Translations under genes and position numbers: made by a program | Assembly: GCA_014898425.1 (NCBI GenBank) | Contig: RCSZ01000001.1 | Span: forward strand, 2,108,001-2,172,000 | Length of the DNA stretch: 64,000 bases | Source: Botryotinia globosa | Lineage: Eukaryota; Ascomycota; Leotiomycetes; Helotiales; Sclerotiniaceae | Direction of reading: 5' to 3' | Shown here: positions 58,216-64,000 of the stretch, piece after piece | How positions within the stretch are numbered: position 1 is the stretch's first letter | Layout: every line of letters starts with the position of its first letter | The notes under the pieces: generated by a model | What the model was told of the DNA's origin: nothing | What the model saw: the letters and a program-made list of their open reading frames with translations, nothing else | Databases searched by the model: none

Positions 58216-59721
58216 TCAGGATACTACATACGAAGATTGAGAATACAAAACTCCCAGATGATCAGGCGCACTTCGGGCAAGAGATCTAGGAGCAAACACC
58301 TTTCCTTTTGAATTCGAATAGAATTGGCCTAATTTTGAGACTTGAAATGATCAGCCTTCTTCAAAACGAGATATTCAGCTAGAGGGCTTGAGCTCACGCA
58401 CTTTGATATCGGCACGCTCATTCACGAGCCTGCAGTGTTTCTTTTGCACTTTCAGAGTTTGTCTCGCCTGAACAAAAATCAGCTTCAAGTGATTGAGTAA
58501 TTAGTTCTCACTATTAGCTTACTGCTGCAGCGTCAAAACCCTTCGCCATTAAATGGCCTTTCAAAGAAGCTCCTGGCATGACATTGTTGTGGCTCTCCCC
58601 ATGGTTAATAGTTGATAGCTTATAATTGAAGAGATGGTTCGGATAAACTGTTTGCTTGGAATACATGAATCTCAGTTGTGCATGGAGAATATCAAGGGTT
58701 TATTGGAAATTTTACTTCAGGAAAGTGCGAACACCTCGGGTGCTTGAATGTTATCTCTATGGTAAAACTTCAAAGAAACCTTCGACTACTCAATGGACTA
58801 TGCCTATTCAATACCCTTTCGCATCCATCACTGCTGCATTGCATGTCCGAATTACTCGTTTCACATCATTTCGGTCTCTAAGAAAGAGAAAGTTAATTGT
58901 TCTGCTTCGAATCAAACTTCGTCTATGAATTATTGATGGCCTTAGGAAAAGCATGTAAGCGAAACGATTTCACGTGTCTTACTAAACAGCAGTGGTGTGT
59001 AGCTTTCAGTTCCATTGTTCCTCCTTTTACCTTCTTCCTGTTTTCTCATCTCCAAAATATCCAGAGATAGAAATCAGTTCTATTAAGAACGCTGAGAGAC
59101 TTCAGATATCATTATTACTGAGCCAAAGTAAGCGACTTTAGTATGCGCGTATTTCGATTTCAAGAGATTGAAGAGGTGTACGATTGCTGTCCCACTTGAG
59201 GAATTCGTAGTGCAGACCAACGAACTGCCCATCATAATAATGGTAGTATCAAGAGCAGGATCCATATCAATCAGGATTGAGGTCAGAAATGCTATTGTAA
59301 GGACACTACTTTGATGAAGTGTGGACGCCAGTCAAGAAAGCATACTGCGCACGAAATACGCAAATTTGTCTTCAAAAATTTCGTCATCATGCACATTAAT
59401 CACTGCTTCGCTGATAGGAAATTAATAGGCTCTCTTAGATTGCTACGAACTGATATTAAAGCAAAGATCACCAGCTGACAAATAAAGCTTGAGAAACGGA
59501 ACTGCATAGCGCAAATCTGTTCGAACCGCCATGCCTTCATGGTACACGTTTCGTTTCATATTTCGAACCTACGATTCTCCCACTTGACGAGGAACTTTAG
59601 GTTGTGTAAAGGCCCTCGTAGAGTCTGAATGTTCCAAACGATCAGGAAATTTCTGATCATCGCATTAACCCGAAATGTCGAATCCCTCAGCGCACTCGGA
59701 TATCCCATTACCACCGCTATC
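58216..59721. other. Intergenic region
   Basis: About 1.5 kb with only short frames and no recognised product. It may contain a missing 5' exon of the preceding minus-strand gene and the 3' region of the next. Confidence 0.55.
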
Positions 59722-61512
59722 TTATCTATGGTGCCCAACATGCCCGAATCTAGCATCCGCACGCCTAACTTCGCCCTCACCCTCAATAGCCCACTGTCTC
59801 TGCCTTCTCTGTCCTTCCCTTTCCCTAAACATTATACGCTGTCTCTGCGCCTGAAGCGTATACCAATAAAGCCAGCTCTGCAACGGACCCCATCCATGAC
59901 AAAACTCCGCCCAAACCCGCGTCGCAGAAACTCCGGGCCATCCTCTCTCAGCGAACATGCGCTGCCAGTCCCGCATATTGAAGAATCGCCGATCACGATG
60001 GTCTGGCGCATCTAAGACCCAGTGAAATTCGGCCCACATACGGTTTTGCAAAGGCGTTCCGTCTGTCCATCGACCGGCTTTCTTTTCCTGATTTCTTCTC
60101 TTGGCTCGCCAGGTGGCGCTCATGACTTGTGCGATTCGACGTCGGGCTTTATGTCTCTTGGGAATAGGTTCTTCAATCTGGGTCTGTTCCATATCGTCTG
60201 CTTTCGCGGCCATTTTCTCAACGACATCGATTTTTCGCTTTAATCTGCCGGACTCTGCGTCAGTATCATTTGCAGCCCATGACTTTACCCCATCCCAAAT
60301 CTGACAATTCTTGATATGTACCTCCTCCCTAAACCCTCTACCTTTCAAATCATAAAGGATACGTTTTCTCTGCGCCCACCAGGCCCCAGGCATTCTCTTC
60401 TGTCCGCATCCAGCCATCCTCTCTTTCTCCGCATCCAGGCCCTCAAATACCCTCTCGAAAACACCCTCTGCCAACCCTCCATCAACAACAATTGAATCTA
60501 CCTGTTCGCCCCACGAGAATTTCAAAAGCTGCTCTTGCAACTGAACCACTTCCAAAATCTTCGTATTAGGTTTCTGCCACGGATTGAAATTATCATGCCA
60601 CTGTTCTCCCTGAACTCGTGCGCGATTCCATCCCGAATTCATATCCAGATGTGGATAAGGATTAAGCTGTTCATCGCGTCGACACTTTGCCATAAACCCA
60701 GCCATCTCATACCATTCCCTCAAGCTCTCTTTCACCATCCTAGGGTGCAAGTGAATTTTGGACGGGAGCGGTGTTCTAGAGGCGAATGACTCGGCGAGAC
60801 GGCGGGAATCTGGTTGGCCGTATTTGCGCGGTGTGATTGGGGGCGATCTTACGCATTGTAGATATGTTTGTTGGCTGAGATCTCGATTGAAGAAGGCTGG
60901 TCGTGGTGCGGGAAATTTAGGGCAAATATTGGGATACTTTTCGTAGAGTGCTCGGAGTTCGATACGGCTTATTGGACTGCCGATCATTGGATTTGCTGAA
61001 ATAGTGGTTAAACTGGTGACAATTTTACTTGGGTCGCAGATTTTTCCTTTGAGATTTGGGTACTGAGGACTGCTGATTTCCGGAACAATAGTACTGTCAG
61101 ATGCTTGCTTTTGGTGGACAGTTTTAGAGACAACTGCAGTCTGAGCTGTGTTATCGACTTTCAGACTTGGGTTTGTGCTGGTGGATGTGGAGGTGGATGC
61201 TGAGCTGGAACTAGATCTAGAGCTGGGCAATGAAGGTTCTGGTGTCAGCATAATCGGCTTTGTGCTGACCGTCAGAGGATCGACCTCTTCATCATCGACA
61301 GCCTTATGCTCTGCAGTTGTACAAATACCAGTTCCTTTTTCACTGCCTTTATCAAAACCTGATCGAGGTTTGTCAGCTATCCCTTTCAATCTGAATTTGT
61401 CATCACAGATAGAAACAGAAGAATTGAAAAGCTGAGCAAAGTCAACATCAATGTAAGAATCAAGAGCCCGAAATTCTTGTAATGGTGTCTGTGTAGCAAA
61501 AATTCGTTCCAT
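59722..61512 (-). CDS. Hypothetical protein, 596 aa, Trp/Arg-rich C-terminus
   Basis: A single-exon frame with ATG at 61512; family not recognised. Residues 1-100 are polar, then comes a Ser/Thr run (SSRSSSSSASTSTSTSTN). The middle contains SRIELRALYEKYPNICPKFPAPRPAFF and a Pro-rich stretch. The C-terminal 200 residues are rich in Trp and Arg, with a strongly basic region (IPKRHKARRRIAQ and WRAKRRNQEKK) that could be a nuclear localisation signal, followed by WAEFHWVLDAP and WAEFCHGWGPLQSWLYWYTL. No membrane segment or enzyme motif is seen. Length and even codon pattern make it a likely real gene; it may be lineage-restricted. Confidence 0.75.
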   Translation of the reverse strand: MERIFATQTPLQEFRALDSYIDVDFAQLFNSSVSICDDKFRLKGIADKPRSGFDKGSEKGTGICTTAEHKAVDDEEVDPLTVSTKPIMLTPEPSLPSSRSSSSSASTSTSTSTNPSLKVDNTAQTAVVSKTVHQKQASDSTIVPEISSPQYPNLKGKICDPSKIVTSLTTISANPMIGSPISRIELRALYEKYPNICPKFPAPRPAFFNRDLSQQTYLQCVRSPPITPRKYGQPDSRRLAESFASRTPLPSKIHLHPRMVKESLREWYEMAGFMAKCRRDEQLNPYPHLDMNSGWNRARVQGEQWHDNFNPWQKPNTKILEVVQLQEQLLKFSWGEQVDSIVVDGGLAEGVFERVFEGLDAEKERMAGCGQKRMPGAWWAQRKRILYDLKGRGFREEVHIKNCQIWDGVKSWAANDTDAESGRLKRKIDVVEKMAAKADDMEQTQIEEPIPKRHKARRRIAQVMSATWRAKRRNQEKKAGRWTDGTPLQNRMWAEFHWVLDAPDHRDRRFFNMRDWQRMFAERGWPGVSATRVWAEFCHGWGPLQSWLYWYTLQAQRQRIMFREREGQRRQRQWAIEGEGEVRRADARFGHVGHHR

Positions 61513-62187
61513 TGAAATGGTGATTTTTTTGTTGTCCTCAAGAAAGTAGAGACTGTTTTGTTAAGTTGAAGCTGGCCAAGGAATCAAAAACCTATTATGT
61601 GGTTGTTGGGCTGAAGAAACTGGCACGGGGCCAGAAAGAAATTGGGAGCAAATTTAAGAAGTACACACCATATACAGTGAATAGAAGATGACTAACAATG
61701 TCCTAAAGTAATGTCAATAGAATTTGATACATCAACTAAAAGAGCAATAATATGTGTCTGAAGATGATCAGGTAATAGTAGTTGTTTTGATACAACTCGA
61801 GGGGTTGCACTCGCTTAATTGGCTTGAATGGACAGGGGATTCCTCATCATGACTTCAAAGCGTCCAAGTGGTAATACATGATCTAGCAATTTGACCTTAC
61901 ACAAATTTGATTGCAAAAGTCTCCGGGAAAAAAAGAATCGCAAAATTCAGGACCAGCCCAGCAGACTGTCAGATCTTTAAGATAAAATTGTTTCGATTAA
62001 TTGAACATTTTTGGATCTTCCAAATGTTAGTGGAACCCACAATAGTTGACCGACCATACACCACACCACAATGTTACACCAATTTTATTCCATTTTCCAA
62101 AAATTGTCCAATACCCAACCAATCAAGCTCCAGTAAAACCCCGTATCATCATTCATTTCTCGTATCACTGACCCCGTAGGGCTCTGA
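61513..62187. other. Intergenic region
   Basis: About 0.7 kb between two same-strand genes, AT-rich, nothing recognised. Confidence 0.55.
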
Positions 62188-64000
62188 TTATCGCCAATTC
62201 CCCTGACTCAATGATAGAAGCCCTTGTATACAATCGACATCGTCCTTCTTGCTCGGGCTCACCGGCGCTTGCATAAATTGTTGAACATCATCATCGGGAG
62301 CTTTGGTGTTCTTTGTACTAGCTTCTGCATCCTCATAAACCTGAGGCTCAGAATGAGCGCTCTTTCTTCGCTTATTCTTGCCGACGCCAAAGTCTGCGTG
62401 AGTAGGGATACTAGGATTGTCTTCAAGAATTCCTTTCGGTTCTCTGTCACTCTCCTTTTGGATATGAGCAGGTCGCCGGCGTTGGTTTACGCTATTTTGA
62501 GACGGGATCCAATTCTCCTTGTCCGAGTCTCCTGATGGAGATCTCATCATCGGATCTTTATCGTTAATCGGCTGTCCCGCTTTTTTAACACCACTCTGCA
62601 TCCTCGCAACACTTGACGATGCGCGTCCCATTTTAGGTCTCTTCCCTTGCAGATTCGGTCGAGATGGTGTGTTTCGTTTATTGGGGTTGGGTTTCAAAGC
62701 ACTGCTGCTTGTCGAGCGGATAAGACTAATAGCTGCGATTGCTGAACCACTGGACTCATTCTCCGCCTGGGTGGTGAGTTCGTCACGAGGCTCTCCTTCG
62801 GCACAAAATTCCCAAGTCCGTGCATCACGCGAGCGGCCACTTAGTAGACGAGGCGTGAAAGGCCCATTAAAGGATGAAGATCCGAGAGGCAGGGCGCTAT
62901 GGCTGCGATATAAGCTTCGCATTCGCTTTAGTGGAATGACGCTAGACAATGATGATGTAGGCCGTTCGGCATGTGGGCGAGGAGGGGTGATTTCTCCTTC
63001 GACTAACTCTGCTCTACCATCCAGGCCAGTTGAAAGACGCACTCGAGATGTAGCAGATGGAGTAGTATCTGTTGTGATTCTTTCAGGGCAAGATGATGGG
63101 AAGATTGGTCGAGAACTGAAGATACTTTGTCAGTAGCCTTTTCACGATAGAAGAATTAGAACAGGGGTTGCATACATGCTGGGAGTTGTGAACATGGCAC
63201 TGTGAGCAGCAACAGGGGTTGAGAATGGGTTCACGTTATTCCAACGATTGGCCAGATACCCAGGTGTAGCGGAAAATGATTGAGATAGGGCTTCCGAAAC
63301 CGATTGAGAGCGAGTTTCCTTGTTGGGTGTCTCTGAGACTTGAGAACTGGGTTCGGTCTTTACCGGAAGCTTTTTAGTGCCTTCCGCAGGTTTCTCTGGA
63401 TATTTCATTGTAGATGTCATTTCGGGTGCTGACAGCGCAACGTCCTGTGAAATTCGTGATTCGTCCTCATTATCAAGTGTTCTTAAAGCATCGTTTGGCA
63501 GTAATGATTCGGCTTGCTCATCTGTTTCCTGGCTGCTACTATAGTTGACTATGGATGCAGGATCAGGAGACAAGGGATTCAGACCAAGACCAAAGGCTGC
63601 AATCTCATGTGGGAGAAGTGGACGCGACTTTCTTCGGTTGATTTGGCGACGATTTTGGAACCATATCTATGGAGATTGACTAGTCAGTCGGGACGCGTCT
63701 TGTAACAAAGTACAATGGAACTCGACAGTATCCATACCTGCACTTCCTTCTCGTTTAATCTAACGCTTTTGACAATTTCCGCACGCGCTGCTTTGTTCGG
63801 TTTGGGGTTTTCCTTATACTGGGCTTCGAGAAATGCTTGGTCTTCGGGGCTACAAAAATGAACTCATCAGCACACCACACTTCGTATAATATATAACTTT
63901 TTGGATAAAAATAGCAAGTTTAAGCCAGAAGTGTCGAGAAAAAAGACCTGGAAAGGGCGGATGGTAATATAATACTGCATACCTGGTTCGTTTCCTTTTT
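62188..64000 (-). CDS. Homeobox transcription factor, Yox1-like, partial
   Basis: The gene enters from the right edge, so the N-terminus is missing. Visible exons: 64000-63983, 63849-63738, 63666-63176, 63115-62188, with introns of 133, 71 and 60 nt; phases match throughout. Together they encode a homeodomain (KRKRTSPEDQAFLEAQYKEN, RAEIVKSVRLNEKEVQ, IWFQNRRQINRRKSRPL) with helix-3 Trp-Phe-x-Asn-x-Arg intact. This type is related to yeast Yox1/Yhp1, repressors of early-cell-cycle genes. The remainder is a long disordered Ser/Pro-rich tail with basic patches (KNKRRKSAHS) and TPPRP, SPSK sites. The third intron's acceptor could be at 63116 or slightly upstream; both keep frame and I prefer the one further from the branch site. 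The first exon is only 18 nt within the window. Confidence 0.88.

Noticed and set aside
55529..61512. FMO plus two hypothetical genes considered as a biosynthetic cluster
   Set aside because: Only one recognisable enzyme; the two hypotheticals show no biosynthetic domain.

Overview
The window is nuclear DNA of a filamentous ascomycete. Genes carry short introns (about 48-143 nt) with GTAAGT/GTATGT-type donors, CTAAC/CTGAC-type branch sites and YAG acceptors, and joining exons across them restores full-length conserved fungal proteins. My best guess is a leotiomycete of the Botrytis/Sclerotinia type; this rests on composition and remembered protein style, not on a search. Exon coordinates were derived by hand. 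For each complete multi-exon model the summed exon length is a multiple of three.

Layout. 1-1.3 kb: N-terminal part of a gene running off the left edge (minus), probably a Bem3-like RhoGAP. 1.5-7.4 kb: long gene-free stretch with microsatellites. 7.4-12.7 kb: large RecQ/Sgs1-type DNA helicase (minus). 15.7-17.6 kb: ammonium transporter (minus). 22.7-24.0 kb: 2-oxoglutarate/Fe(II) oxygenase (plus). 28.0-28.8 kb: small secreted cysteine-rich protein (plus). 29.0-30.0 kb: phosphomannomutase (minus). 30.8-34.5 kb: WW plus PhoD-like phosphatase protein (minus). 36.4-38.3 kb: Cdc6 (plus). 38.9-40.6 kb: membrane-anchored histidine-phosphatase-like protein (minus). 41.8-43.9 kb: amino acid permease (minus). 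44.9-47.2 kb: class I alpha-1,2-mannosidase (minus). 48.1-48.9 kb: Atg10-like autophagy enzyme (plus). 49.3-50.0 kb: U1A/U2B''-type spliceosomal protein (minus). 50.2-51.4 kb: Arp2/3 subunit Arc40 (plus). 51.7-52.8 kb: hypothetical (plus). 53.2-55.3 kb: AT-rich repeat island with two foldback elements. 55.5-57.1 kb: flavin monooxygenase (plus). 57.2-58.2 kb: hypothetical with unresolved start (minus). 59.7-61.5 kb: hypothetical (minus). 62.2-64.0 kb: Yox1-like homeobox gene running off the right edge (minus).

This is mostly a housekeeping neighbourhood, not a gene cluster. Some genes share themes: DNA replication and repair (Cdc6, RecQ, both with MCB-like CGCG boxes upstream, and a homeobox protein of a class that in yeast represses cell-cycle genes), glycosylation (phosphomannomutase, mannosidase), and nitrogen uptake (ammonium transporter, amino acid permease). 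I did not find an obvious new multi-gene system. The most unusual signals are an acid-phosphatase-like membrane protein that seems to lack its catalytic HD motif, a 475-bp TA-flanked inverted-repeat element with 47-bp ends around a very AT-rich core, a 655-bp decayed palindrome beside it, a separate 125-bp hairpin element, and the CGCG clusters at the two replication genes. No tRNA, rRNA or CRISPR was seen.
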